Assembly: GCF_002022275.1 (NCBI RefSeq)
Contig: NZ_MSDF01000007.1
Coordinates: 208,479 to 272,478, forward strand
DNA from: Pseudomonas fluorescens
GTDB taxonomy: Bacteria > Pseudomonadota > Gammaproteobacteria > Pseudomonadales > Pseudomonadaceae
DNA length: 64,000 nucleotides
Direction: 5' to 3'
Each line of letters begins with the position of its first letter. Position 1 is the stretch's first letter. Both the position numbers and the translations under genes were made by a program. Shown here piece by piece: positions 51,000-59,882 of this stretch. The notes beneath the pieces are model-generated. The model had not been told where the DNA came from. It did no database searches and saw only the letters and a list, made by a program, of their open reading frames with translations.

Positions 51000-51085
51000 C
51001 ATCGCGGGCAAGCCCGGCTCCCACAGTTGATCGCGTTTCCAGCTTGAAATGCATCCCCCTGTGGGAGCTGGCTTGCCTGCGATAG
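51000..51085. repeat. REP inverted pair (mixed arms)
   Basis: The left arm is CATCGCGGGCAAGCCCGGCT, the right arm TGTGGGAGCTGGCTTGCCTG. The two arms belong to slightly different variants (GCGGGCAAGCCCGG against GCAGGCAAGCCAGC). It lies between the convergent racemase and LysR genes. Confidence 0.8.
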
Positions 51086-51109
51086 CCACACCTCGGTCCA
51101 CCGCCCTCA

Positions 51110-52033
51110 TCAAACCGCACTGAACCTGCGGACCAACCCCTGCTCCGCAAACTGCTCAATGATGAAGTCCACAAACGCCCGGGTCTTGCCGGGCAGCAGT
51201 TTGTGTTCGGCGTAGTAGATGGAAATATTGCCGTCATCGACGTACCAGTCAGGCAGCACACGCACCACCGCGCCGCTGTCGAGAAACGGCACGGCCATCG
51301 GCATGCTCACCAACGCAATACCCAAACCTTGAGCGCTGGCGCAGCACGCGGCTTCGGAATCGCTCATGGTCATGCCGGGCTTGAGCACCAGCGGGCGATG
51401 TTCACGCTCCAGGCTGGTGAGGTGCCAGGAGCGCACGCGGCCGGTTTGCGGGGAGCGGATCAAAATGCCCAGGCAGCGCGACAGGTCTTCGGGGGTTTCG
51501 ACTGTCGGGCGTTGCGCGAGATAGTCCGGCGACGCCACCAACACCCGGTGCGCGGGCGCAAGTTTGCGTGCGACCACACCCTGGGGCAGCTCAAAACCAC
51601 CTCCGATCGCTGCATCGAAGCCTTGGCCGATCAGATCAACCTGACGGTTATCGAAATGCCAATCGGGGCTGATGTCCGGAAAGCGCCGCATAAACGCTCC
51701 CAGCAACGGCACCACATAGCGATTGCCGAATACCGTGCCCATGCTGACTTTAAGCGTGCCCACCGGGCGGCCTTCGGCGCTGGCCAGGTTAGCCACCGCA
51801 TTCTGGATCGTGGTGAGGCTGGCGCTGACTTCTTCGAGAAACAGTTTGCCGGCTTCCGTCAGGGTCAGGCGACGTGTACTACGCTGGAACAGCCGAACGC
51901 CCAAGCGCGCTTCCAGCTTGGCGACGCTTTTACCGACGGCCGCCGGGGTCAGGCTCAAGTGCCGCGCCGCCTCGGCAAAGCTGCCACCTTCGGCGCTGCG
52001 CACAAAGCATTCGATACTGCCAAAGCTTTCCAT
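51110..52033 (-). CDS. LysR-type regulator
   Basis: A 307-residue LysR protein with an N-terminal winged helix (EAARHLSLTPAAVGKSVAKLE, LFQRSTRRLTLTEAG) and a substrate-binding-like effector domain (~90-300). It belongs to the CrgA/DsdC-like group often placed divergently from oxidoreductase genes. It is divergent from the SDR gene at 52161 and probably controls it. Confidence 0.85.
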   Translation of the reverse strand: MESFGSIECFVRSAEGGSFAEAARHLSLTPAAVGKSVAKLEARLGVRLFQRSTRRLTLTEAGKLFLEEVSASLTTIQNAVANLASAEGRPVGTLKVSMGTVFGNRYVVPLLGAFMRRFPDISPDWHFDNRQVDLIGQGFDAAIGGGFELPQGVVARKLAPAHRVLVASPDYLAQRPTVETPEDLSRCLGILIRSPQTGRVRSWHLTSLEREHRPLVLKPGMTMSDSEAACCASAQGLGIALVSMPMAVPFLDSGAVVRVLPDWYVDDGNISIYYAEHKLLPGKTRAFVDFIIEQFAEQGLVRRFSAV

Positions 52034-52045
52034 ACCACTGCACTC

Positions 52046-52060
52046 TAAACTTTTGGTTTA
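52046..52060. promoter_or_regulatory. LysR-type operator dyad
   Basis: TAAAC-TTTTG-GTTTA is a perfect dyad, 13 bases from the LysR start and about 100 from the SDR start. It is a likely site for the divergent LysR regulator. Confidence 0.55.
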
Positions 52061-52160
52061 CACAGACTATAGCAATCACGGTCTACCGGGCAGCGGCGCT
52101 CAAGTCGATACTCGGTTCCAACAACAAGGCACTCCCGCCTTGAACGACCAGGAGATCGAC

Positions 52161-52907
52161 ATGACCACACAAAACCTCAGCGGCAAAGTCGCCTTGATTC
52201 AAGGCGGTTCCCGCGGCATCGGCGCCGCCATCGTCAAGCGCCTCGCCGCGCAAGGTGCAGCGGTTGCCTTTACCTACGTCAGCTCGGCCGCCAAGGCTGA
52301 AGAACTGCAGAACAGCGTCATCAGCGAAGGCGGCAAAGCCCTGGCGATCCACGCCGACAGCGCCGACGCCGACGCGATCCGCAATGCCGTCAACGCCACC
52401 GTCGAAGCCTTTGGCCGCATCGATATCCTGGTGAACAACGCCGGTGTGCTGGCCATCGCGCCACTGGAAGACTTCAAACTGGAAGACTTCGACCAGACCC
52501 TGGCGATCAACGTGCGCAGCGTGTTTATTGCGACCCAGGAAGCAGCCAAGCACATGGGCGACGGCGGCCGGGTGATCAATATCGGCAGCACCAACGCCGA
52601 ACGCATGCCGTTTGGCGGCGGCGGCCCTTATGCGATGAGCAAGGCGGCGCTGGTCGGTTTGACCAAAGGGTTGGCACGGGACCTGGGGCCGCGCGGCATC
52701 ACGATCAACAACGTGCAGCCTGGGCCGGTAGACACTGATATGAACCCGGCGAACAGCGAGTTTGCGGAGAGTTTGATGGGGTTGATGGCCATTGGGCGGT
52801 ACGGACATGTGGAAGAGATTGCCAGCTTTGTGGCGTATCTCGCAGGGCCGGAAGCCGGGTATATCACTGGTGCAAGCTTGACCATTGATGGTGGTTTCAG
52901 CGCCTGA
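52161..52907 (+). CDS. Short-chain dehydrogenase/reductase (FabG-like)
   Basis: A 248-residue classical SDR: cofactor loop GGSRGIGAAI, NNAG motif, catalytic Tyr and Lys in GGPYAMSKAAL, and end segment ITGASLTIDGGFSA. Substrate is unknown. ATG 52161 with AGGAG upstream was chosen; the much longer reading frame from 51723 overlaps the divergent LysR gene on the other strand and is spurious. It is probably regulated by the divergent LysR protein. Confidence 0.87.
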   Translation: MTTQNLSGKVALIQGGSRGIGAAIVKRLAAQGAAVAFTYVSSAAKAEELQNSVISEGGKALAIHADSADADAIRNAVNATVEAFGRIDILVNNAGVLAIAPLEDFKLEDFDQTLAINVRSVFIATQEAAKHMGDGGRVINIGSTNAERMPFGGGGPYAMSKAALVGLTKGLARDLGPRGITINNVQPGPVDTDMNPANSEFAESLMGLMAIGRYGHVEEIASFVAYLAGPEAGYITGASLTIDGGFSA

Positions 52908-52927
52908 GCCAACATGGGAACTGGCTT

Positions 52928-53018
52928 GTGTGGGAGCTGGCTTGCCTGCGATGGCGGTGTATCAGGGCCAGATGTGTGGCTGGCACACCGCAATCGCAGG
53001 CAAGCCAGCTCCCACATT
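52928..53018. repeat. REP inverted pair (family A)
   Basis: TGTGGGAGCTGGCTTGCCTG and CAGGCAAGCCAGCTCCCACA arms with an inner GGCGGTGT / ACACCGC dyad, between the convergent SDR and HAD genes. Confidence 0.85.
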
Positions 53019-53037
53019 TTTTTTGACTGCATTTCAG

Positions 53038-53727
53038 TCAACGCAATGGCGGCAAGCCATAAGCCGCAAGATCAAAGTCCGCAAGCTTGCGGATGATCTG
53101 GTCAGCATGGTGGTACTTGCTGTCAGCCATGGCCTCATCCGGCACGGCGATGGCGGTCATGTTGGCGGCTTTGGCGGCGGTCACGCCAAACGGCGAATCC
53201 TCGAACACCAGGCAATCCTCGGGCGCAACGCCCAGGCGGCGCGCGGCGGTGAGGAAGATGTCCGGCGCAGGTTTGGCCGCGCCGACTTCCGGGTCATCCG
53301 CCGTGACGATGGTGCCGAACAGGCTGAACCACTCGCGGTGCAAGGTCGTTTTATGACCAAACGAATTGCGCGACGAACTGGTGCCCACGGCAATCGGTAT
53401 GTTGTGCGCGTGCAAATGCCGCACCAGCGCTTCGGCGCCGGGCATGCCCAGCGCTTTGGGGAAACGCTCGCTCATCAACGGTTCGCGAATCTTGAGAAAC
53501 TCGGCCGAAGTGATCGGCAAGTCGAGCGCCTTGACCACGTAGTCAGCCAGGTCCTGCGCACCGCGCCCGATGATGTGCTGCTTGATGCCCCAGTCATAGG
53601 TGCGGCCGTAACGTTCGGCGATGATCTGCGTGACTTCGGTGTAGATGCCTTCAGTGTCCAGCAACAACCCGTCCATATCGAAAATCACGGCCTTGATCGG
53701 ACCGACTGCGCTACGCGGTGCATTCAT
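53038..53727 (-). CDS. HAD-superfamily sugar-phosphatase-like hydrolase
   Basis: A 229-residue beta-phosphoglucomutase/phosphatase-type HAD protein. Motif I is VIFDMDGLLLDTE, motif II VGTSSSR, motif III the lysine in GAAKPAPDIFL, and motif IV VFEDSPFGV. It probably removes phosphate from a small sugar or polyol phosphate. The start was set at ATG 53727; a GTG lies just before it. No operon partner is evident. Confidence 0.85.
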   Translation of the reverse strand: MNAPRSAVGPIKAVIFDMDGLLLDTEGIYTEVTQIIAERYGRTYDWGIKQHIIGRGAQDLADYVVKALDLPITSAEFLKIREPLMSERFPKALGMPGAEALVRHLHAHNIPIAVGTSSSRNSFGHKTTLHREWFSLFGTIVTADDPEVGAAKPAPDIFLTAARRLGVAPEDCLVFEDSPFGVTAAKAANMTAIAVPDEAMADSKYHHADQIIRKLADFDLAAYGLPPLR

Positions 53728-53831
53728 CACAACAAAACCCTGGGGAAGGACTAAAAGGATTCAGCACAATAGCGGCCCTGGTCTCCTGCAAGCAACCATT
53801 GCGACCACCTGTGTGCCGTCACCATCAGAAC

Positions 53832-54680
53832 CTACTCAGGGAAGTCCGCGCCCTCAGTCACTTCAGCCCACGCGTTAAAATCAGTACTCAATGCGTCGAC
53901 TTTGACGCGTGCAAACCCCAGTGCGGCCTTGCCCAACAGCAAGCGCAAAGGCGGTTGTTCGGCCTCCACCGCCTGAACAATGGCAAGCGCTGCGCGCACC
54001 GGGTCACCCGGCTGTTTGCCGCTGTAGCTGCGCACACGGCTGGTACGTGCCGCCGCTGTCTCGCGGTAGTCGTCGATAGCCTGTGGGGCTTCGTTGGCAG
54101 AACGGCCAGCCCAGTCAGTACGGAATGGGCCCGGTTCGACCAGCAACACGTTAATGCCCAGCGGAGTAACTTCCTGGGAGAGCGCTTCGGATAAACCTTC
54201 CACGGCGAACTTGGTGGCGTTGTAGAAGCTCAAGGATGGAAACGCAGCAATCCCGCCCACCGAAGAAATATTCACCACGGTGCCCGAGCGACGCGCACGC
54301 ATACCCGGCAACACGGCGCGGGTCATGGCGCCAAGGCCCCAGAAGTTGATCTCGAACATGCGGCGCACTTCGTCCAGGTCGCTTTCTTCGAACGCGCCGA
54401 AGTAGCCGATACCGGCGTTGTTAACCAGCACATCGATGTGCCCGAAATGCGCTTGAGCCGCTTGCACCGCCGCCTCGACCTGGGTTGGGTCGGTCACGTC
54501 CAGCGCGAGTACCAGCGCGTTGTTTTCATGGCCGGCGACAATGTCCTCAACCTGCTGCGGATTGCGTGCAGTGACCACCGTCGGGTAACCGAGGCTCAGC
54601 GTGTGCAACGCCAATTGGCGCCCGAAGCCGGTGGAACAACCGGTGATAAACCAGACTGGCTTTGCAGTTGAATCAGTCAT
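53832..54680 (-). CDS. Short-chain dehydrogenase/reductase
   Basis: A 282-residue SDR with the cofactor loop FITGCSTGFGRQLA, NNAGIGYFGAFEE, catalytic SFYNATKFAVEG and LVEPGPFRTDWAG. The 'FGAFEE' type is common among uncharacterised pseudomonad oxidoreductases. MTDSTAKPVW at 54680 is the start. It is divergent from the LysR gene at 54778, its likely regulator. The longer upstream frame is a shadow of that LysR gene. Confidence 0.86.
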   Translation of the reverse strand: MTDSTAKPVWFITGCSTGFGRQLALHTLSLGYPTVVTARNPQQVEDIVAGHENNALVLALDVTDPTQVEAAVQAAQAHFGHIDVLVNNAGIGYFGAFEESDLDEVRRMFEINFWGLGAMTRAVLPGMRARRSGTVVNISSVGGIAAFPSLSFYNATKFAVEGLSEALSQEVTPLGINVLLVEPGPFRTDWAGRSANEAPQAIDDYRETAAARTSRVRSYSGKQPGDPVRAALAIVQAVEAEQPPLRLLLGKAALGFARVKVDALSTDFNAWAEVTEGADFPE

Positions 54681-54777
54681 GAAAAGGCCTTCTTCGTGGG
54701 TGTGAAAAAAGTATGCGCGCAGGCGTTCTTGTGAAAAAGATGCATAATCCACAAGCCCCTTTCGGAAAAACCACACA

Positions 54778-55674
54778 ATGGACACGCCTGATTTCCAGCA
54801 ATTACGCCTGTTCCTGCAAGTCGCACGCGCCAAGAGCTTCACCCAGGCCGCCGATGCGGTGAGCCTGTCGGTTTCCACGGTGAGCCAGAGAGTGGGCGCC
54901 CTCGAGAAACAGTTGGGCGTGCGCCTGCTTAACCGCACCACCCGCAGCGTCAGCCTGACCGAGGCCGGTGCGCAACTGCTGGAAAAAATCACCCCGCTGC
55001 TGGAAGAGCTGGAGACCAGTTTGCACAGCGTCGCCGCCGCCACCGTCGAGGCCAGCGGCACGTTGCGCCTCAACGTGCCCTCCACCGCCAGCCGCATGGT
55101 GCTGCAACCCTTGCTCCAGGGGTTCTTGCGCAAGCACCCCGGGATCAATCTGGAAGTTGCGGTGGATAATGCGTTGGTGGACATCGTCGCGCAGGGCTTT
55201 GACGCGGGCATCCGCTACGACCACGTGCTGGCCGAGGACATGGTGGTGATTCCGGTGGCCAGGCAGCTGCGCTTCGTCATCGTTGCCACGCCGGGCTACC
55301 TGCTCGGGCGCACGCCGCCCACCCATCCCCACGATTTGCTCCAGCACGAGTGCGTCAACTACCGCAGCGCGCAAACCGGCCTGATGCACCGCTGGGATTT
55401 TGAAAAAGACGGCAAGCCGCTGCGGGTCACGGTCAAAGGGCGGCTGGCGACCAATGACATCGAATTGATGATCCGCGGTGCGCTGGACGGTTTTGGCTTC
55501 GCCTATGTGGCGCGCTCGAGCGTCGAGCCGCAGTTGCAATCCGGCCAATTGGTGGAAGTATTGGGTGACTGGATCACCCACAGCGCGTTGTATCTGTATT
55601 ACTTCAACCGCAGCAACACGCCGAAAAAACTGCGTGTGTTTATCGACTACCTACAGGAACAGCTCGGTGCCTGA
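54778..55674 (+). CDS. LysR-type regulator
   Basis: A 298-residue LysR protein of the CrgA-like group: FTQAADAVSLSVSTVSQRV, LLNRTTRSVSLTEAGAQLL, then the effector domain with QGFDAGIRYDHVLAEDMV. It is divergent from the SDR at 54680, with a 97-base AT-rich gap holding both promoters. Confidence 0.86.
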   Translation: MDTPDFQQLRLFLQVARAKSFTQAADAVSLSVSTVSQRVGALEKQLGVRLLNRTTRSVSLTEAGAQLLEKITPLLEELETSLHSVAAATVEASGTLRLNVPSTASRMVLQPLLQGFLRKHPGINLEVAVDNALVDIVAQGFDAGIRYDHVLAEDMVVIPVARQLRFVIVATPGYLLGRTPPTHPHDLLQHECVNYRSAQTGLMHRWDFEKDGKPLRVTVKGRLATNDIELMIRGALDGFGFAYVARSSVEPQLQSGQLVEVLGDWITHSALYLYYFNRSNTPKKLRVFIDYLQEQLGA

Positions 55675-55704
55675 CGCCGGCCAACTTTAAAAGCGAACCC
55701 CCAC

Positions 55705-56061
55705 ATGCTCTATCGCGTAGCCGCCGACGGCCTGGTGCTGTTCCACCTGTGCTTCATCCTGTTCGTGTTGTTCGGCGGGCTGCTGGCCCTTAAATGGCGG
55801 CGCGTGGTGTGGCTGCACTTGCCCGCCGTAGCCTGGGGTGTGGCCGTGGAAGTGTTCCACCTGCCCTGCCCGCTGACCCGTTGGGAAAACCTGATGCGCC
55901 ACCTCGCCGGGCAGGACGGTTATGGCGGCGGTTTTATCGAGCATTACATCCTTACGCTGATCTACCCGGCCGGGCTGACCCCGAACATTCAACTGGTGCT
56001 CGGGGCCGTGGTGGTGCTGATCAACGTGGCGGTGTATGTGCACCTGATCAGGCGGGCTTAG
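55705..56061 (+). CDS. DUF2784-family small membrane protein
   Basis: A 118-residue protein with about three to four hydrophobic segments, including LVLFHLCFILFVLFGGLLAL and VVWLHLPAVAWGVAVE, and the family segment CPLTRWENLMRHLAG. Its function is unknown. Its 3' end overlaps the convergent epimerase-like gene by 14 bases. Confidence 0.8.
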   Translation: MLYRVAADGLVLFHLCFILFVLFGGLLALKWRRVVWLHLPAVAWGVAVEVFHLPCPLTRWENLMRHLAGQDGYGGGFIEHYILTLIYPAGLTPNIQLVLGAVVVLINVAVYVHLIRRA

Positions 56062-57016
56062 GCAGGCAACCCAGACCGCTCAGCGTGGCCTCGACCGCTT
56101 GTTCCAGCGGCGTGTGGGGTTCTCTGCCGAGCACCTCGACCAAGCGCGTGTTATCCATGCGCAACGGCGTGTTCCACAGGTAACGCATCTCCTGCAGTTC
56201 GCGGAAGGTCACCACAAAAGGCGCTGCCAGTTTCAACAGCCACCAGGGGAAACGGCCTACGCCGGGTTGCTGGCCGGTCCTGCGCAACACTACCCGCTGG
56301 ATCGCCCGGCTCATCTGAGTGCCATCGGTGTCTTCATGCCCCGCCATATGAAAGCACGCGAAGGCGTCGAGGCTGGCGCGGCGCGCCAATAGTTCGACCA
56401 TCGTGCGTGCCACATCCGGCAGGTACGCCCATTGATGCGTCAGGCCCGGCGCGCCCGGATAACTGATGGTGTGCACCGGTTTGCCGGGTTTGACCAAACC
56501 CTGGGAGAACCAGCTGTTTGCAGCCTTGCCACCAAAAAAGTCGCCGGCGCGCACGATCAAAACCCGTGCGCCCTGGCGGGACGCCGCCTCCAGGCGCTGC
56601 TCCAGTTGCACCCGAATCGCGCCCTTACGCGTTTGCGGGTGCTGCGGCGAGTCTTCGTGCAACACAGGAAACGCATCCGGCCCAAAGTTGTAGACCGTGC
56701 CGGGCAGCACGATGGTCGCGCCCTCGGCGATGGCCGCCGCGATGGTGTTGTCGATCATCGGCAGCACCAACTCGGCCCAGTTGCGATAACCCGGCGGGTT
56801 GACGGCGTGGACGATCACCGTGCAGCCACGGGCGGCGGCGAGCACCGCTTCGCGGTCAAGCGCATCACCCTTGAGCCAGGTAAAAGCCGCATTCGCGCTG
56901 CGTGCCTTATCCACGTCCCGGGTCAACGCACACACCTCCCAGCCTGCCGCACTCAACTGCCGCGCCACTTCGCCACCAATCCCGCCCGTTGCCCCCAATA
57001 CCAGTACTTTGCTCAT
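56048..57016 (-). CDS. NAD(P)-binding epimerase-like protein
   Basis: A 322-residue extended-SDR/atypical NAD(P)-binding protein: VLVLGATGGIGGEVARQL, LKGDALDREAVLAAARG, ARVLIVRAGDFFGG. The catalytic YxxxK pair of true epimerases is not evident. MSKVL at 57016 is the start. It is divergent from the LysR gene at 57114. Confidence 0.8.
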   Translation of the reverse strand: MSKVLVLGATGGIGGEVARQLSAAGWEVCALTRDVDKARSANAAFTWLKGDALDREAVLAAARGCTVIVHAVNPPGYRNWAELVLPMIDNTIAAAIAEGATIVLPGTVYNFGPDAFPVLHEDSPQHPQTRKGAIRVQLEQRLEAASRQGARVLIVRAGDFFGGKAANSWFSQGLVKPGKPVHTISYPGAPGLTHQWAYLPDVARTMVELLARRASLDAFACFHMAGHEDTDGTQMSRAIQRVVLRRTGQQPGVGRFPWWLLKLAAPFVVTFRELQEMRYLWNTPLRMDNTRLVEVLGREPHTPLEQAVEATLSGLGCLPKPA

Positions 57017-57113
57017 CGCCGTCTCCCACACCTGTTTGTTGTTGAGGCCAGTGTGCGCGCGGCCCTGCTATAGATAAATTGCCGAAGAGCGCCCAGCCGC
57101 TATACATTTATGC

Positions 57114-58004
57114 ATGGCATTGAATATTGGATGGGAGCTTTACCGGTCATTCCTCGGTGTACTCAAGGAAGGATCGCTGTCGGGGGCCGCACGGTTGCTC
57201 GGCATCACACAGCCCACGGTCGGTCGGCATATTGCTGCGCTGGAAGCCGCGCTGGGCGTGGTGCTGTTCACGCGTTCGCCGCAAGGGTTACTGCCCACTG
57301 CCGTCGCGCACACGTTGCGCGACCACGCCGAAACCATGGAACGTACCGCCGCCGCGCTGGAACGCGCCGCTTCATCCCAGGGCGACGACGTGCGCGGCGT
57401 GGTGCGCATCTCTGCCAGTGAGGTGGTCGGCGTTGAAGTGCTGCCGCCGATCCTCACCCAACTGCGCCGCCAGCACCCCCAACTGAAAGTCGAACTGACC
57501 CTCACCAACCGCCTCAGCGACCTGCTGCAACTGGAAGCCGACATCGCCGTGCGCATGGTCCGCCCCAGCCAGGAACAACTGCTGGCGCGGCGCATCGGCC
57601 TGATCGAGGTCGGCCTGCACGCCCGCGACGACTACCTGCAACAACACGGCATGCCCCTTCACATGCAGGACCTGGCGGGCCATTCGGTCATTGGTTTCGA
57701 TCAGGAAAACGCCTTCATCCGCAGCCTGGCGATCAAGGGCTTTGAACGCAGCGCTTTCGCCCTCAGCAGCGACAGCGATCTCGCACAGTTGGCCTTGATC
57801 CGCGCCGGCGCGGGTATCGGCGGCTGCCAGGTGCAACTCGCCAAGCGCGACCCGCGTTTGCGGCGGGTGCTGCCGGAGGGTTTTGCATTGAAACTGGACA
57901 CGTGGGTGACCATGCACGAAGACCTGCGCAACAGCCCGCGCTGCCGGGTGACCTTTGATGCGCTGGTCGACGGTTTGCTGCGTTACGTACAGGAACCGTC
58001 TTAG
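57114..58004 (+). CDS. LysR-type regulator
   Basis: A 296-residue LysR protein: SGAARLLGITQPTVGRHIAALE, LFTRSPQGLLPTA, and an effector domain from ~90. Two similar AT-rich segments (GCTATAGATAAATT-like near 57067 and GCTATACATTTATG at 57099) in the divergent gap may be its sites. It probably regulates the epimerase-like gene on the other strand. Confidence 0.84.
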   Translation: MALNIGWELYRSFLGVLKEGSLSGAARLLGITQPTVGRHIAALEAALGVVLFTRSPQGLLPTAVAHTLRDHAETMERTAAALERAASSQGDDVRGVVRISASEVVGVEVLPPILTQLRRQHPQLKVELTLTNRLSDLLQLEADIAVRMVRPSQEQLLARRIGLIEVGLHARDDYLQQHGMPLHMQDLAGHSVIGFDQENAFIRSLAIKGFERSAFALSSDSDLAQLALIRAGAGIGGCQVQLAKRDPRLRRVLPEGFALKLDTWVTMHEDLRNSPRCRVTFDALVDGLLRYVQEPS

Positions 58005-58043
58005 GGGAAACGAGCAAAGGCCAAATTAAACCGCTGAAAAGCG

Positions 58044-58811
58044 CTACCGGCCGCCGTCCACGCTCAGGATTTGCCCGGTCACCCAATTGCCCCAATCGGA
58101 GGCGAAGTACAGCACCGCGTGGGCAATGTCTTCGGCAGAACCCAACCGGCGCAACGCGATGTTTTGCAGCAAGCGCTGCTGCCCGTCCTCCTGCATCGCC
58201 TCCCACTGGCGCTCGGTCGCCGCGTTGCTGCGCACAAACCCCGGCGCGACGTTATTGACCGTGATATTCCACGGGCCCAGCTCATGGGCCAGTTGGCGCG
58301 TCAGGCCGATTTGCCCGGACTTGGCACTGGCGTAGGCCTGAATGCCCGTCAGGCTGACCTGCAAACCCGCGCGGCTGGAGATGTTGACGATGCGCCCGAA
58401 GCCTTGCTGCTTCATCGAGCTGACCGCCGCGCGCGACATCAGAAACGCGCCGGTCAGGTTGACGTCGACAATCGCCTGCCATTGTTTGAGCGTCACCGTT
58501 TCCAGGGGCTGGCCGGTTTGCCCGACCACACCACCGGCGTTGTTGACCAGCGTATCGACCTGCCACTGCTCGGCCTCAAGCCGGCTGAACAGCCGCGCGA
58601 TCGCGTCCTCATCCGACACATCCAGCACTTCGGCACGGCAGTGCTCGCCGCACAATTGGGCAGTCTGTTCCACGCCTTCTTGCTGGATATCGCAGGCAAT
58701 GACCCGCGCGCCGCGCTGGCTGAATGCCTGGCAAATCGCCCGGCCGAAACCATGGGCGGCACCGGTCACAAGGACCTGGCGCCGGGAGAAATCAAACGGT
58801 TCGGCGTTCAT
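58044..58811 (-). CDS. Short-chain dehydrogenase/reductase
   Basis: A 255-residue SDR: VTGAAHGFGRAICQAF, NNAGGVVGQTGQP, the catalytic Tyr/Lys in IQAYASAKSGQIG and WVTGQILSVDGGR. Its ATG overlaps the stop of the preceding ketopantoate-reductase-like gene by four bases, so it is the distal gene of a minus-strand operon of creatininase-like, reductase-like and SDR genes. Confidence 0.86.
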   Translation of the reverse strand: MNAEPFDFSRRQVLVTGAAHGFGRAICQAFSQRGARVIACDIQQEGVEQTAQLCGEHCRAEVLDVSDEDAIARLFSRLEAEQWQVDTLVNNAGGVVGQTGQPLETVTLKQWQAIVDVNLTGAFLMSRAAVSSMKQQGFGRIVNISSRAGLQVSLTGIQAYASAKSGQIGLTRQLAHELGPWNITVNNVAPGFVRSNAATERQWEAMQEDGQQRLLQNIALRRLGSAEDIAHAVLYFASDWGNWVTGQILSVDGGR

Positions 58812-59866
58812 CGGCGGGCTCCTGCAACAGCGGCGGTGTCGGCCAACAAGGCCAGGGTGTCGAGTGATTGCGGGCGCAGGCCTTGCTCCACATCGTGGAT
58901 CAGCTCGACCAGGCGGCGCGTCACCGGCAGGTCGAGGCCATGGGTGGCGCCGATGGTGATGGCCGGGGCGATTTGCGCGTCGATTTCCGTCTTGCGTTTG
59001 TGCACCGCGAGGTCGCGCCAGATACCCGAGTGGGATTTCAACGAACGCCGGTTGTGCGCAACCATGTCGTCGAAGGATTGGGCGGTGCGCTGGGCGCTGG
59101 CGTCGAGAGCAAAGGCCGACGGGTCAAAGCCGTCGAAGGTCTGCAAGGTAACCCCTTCAGCAGCGGCTACCGAGGCGATTTCGCGCGCCAGCGCAGTCAG
59201 CACCGGGCGAAAGGCGGGCATGGCCAACACATCGGCGATGCTGTCGTCGGTCAATGCCGTGGCAAACAGTTGCGCGCCGTAGATCAACTTCGCCCACAGG
59301 TAGCCCCAGATATTCGGGGTCAGCACCGCCGCGCTGTCGAAGCTCAGCAGCAAGCGATGCAACGCCTCGGTGCGCGCACGCGGCGCGCCGTCGAGTTCGC
59401 CGACCACCACCGCGCCACGCCCGCCGTAATGAATCACGCCGGGCTCAAGCAGGTCGGCGCCGAAATTCAGAAACGCACCGAGGGTGCGTTCAGCACCGAT
59501 CTTCGCGGCAATCACATGTTCGTTGAGCCCGTTCTGCATCGACACCACGTAGCCGTCGTCGGCCAGGTGCGGCAGGATCTGCTCGATAGCGCCCGCAGTG
59601 TGGTGCGATTTGACCGCGAGGAAAATGCGTTCGAAGCGCCCTTGCAACTGTTCGGGCAACAGCGCCTGCACCTTGAAGGTACCCTCGATGAGCGGGCCGG
59701 TGATCGTCAGCCCATTGGCGTTGATCGCCGCCACATGGGCCACGGCGTTATCCACCAGAATCACCGGCTCATCGAGTTGCACCAGAGCGGCAGCAATCGC
59801 CGCGCCTATGGCGCCAGCGCCCCAGATAACGATGGGCGCGCGGTCTTGCGGTTGAGTGTGTGGCAT
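58808..59866 (-). CDS. Ketopantoate-reductase-like (ApbA/PanE family) dehydrogenase
   Basis: A 352-residue NADP-dependent oxidoreductase of the ApbA/PanE fold: VIWGAGAIGAAIAAAL, LAVKSHHT, SMQNGLNE and the C-domain helix WAKLIYGAQLFATALT. The catalytic lysine is probably in WAKLIYG. The genome should have a housekeeping PanE, so this one likely reduces or oxidises another keto or hydroxy acid within the local catabolic cluster. It starts MPHTQPQDRAP. Confidence 0.82.
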   Translation of the reverse strand: MPHTQPQDRAPIVIWGAGAIGAAIAAALVQLDEPVILVDNAVAHVAAINANGLTITGPLIEGTFKVQALLPEQLQGRFERIFLAVKSHHTAGAIEQILPHLADDGYVVSMQNGLNEHVIAAKIGAERTLGAFLNFGADLLEPGVIHYGGRGAVVVGELDGAPRARTEALHRLLLSFDSAAVLTPNIWGYLWAKLIYGAQLFATALTDDSIADVLAMPAFRPVLTALAREIASVAAAEGVTLQTFDGFDPSAFALDASAQRTAQSFDDMVAHNRRSLKSHSGIWRDLAVHKRKTEIDAQIAPAITIGATHGLDLPVTRRLVELIHDVEQGLRPQSLDTLALLADTAAVAGARR

Positions 59867-59882
59867 GACGGAGCGGCCTCGC

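Noticed and set aside
51723..52160. N-terminal extension of the SDR at 52161
   Set aside because: The extension overlaps the divergent LysR gene on the other strand, has no family match, and a good ribosome-binding site precedes ATG 52161.
21399..53018. Recurrent GTGGGAGCTGGCTTGCC repeats as a CRISPR array
   Set aside because: They are single inverted pairs scattered between genes, not direct repeats with regular spacers, and there are no cas genes.
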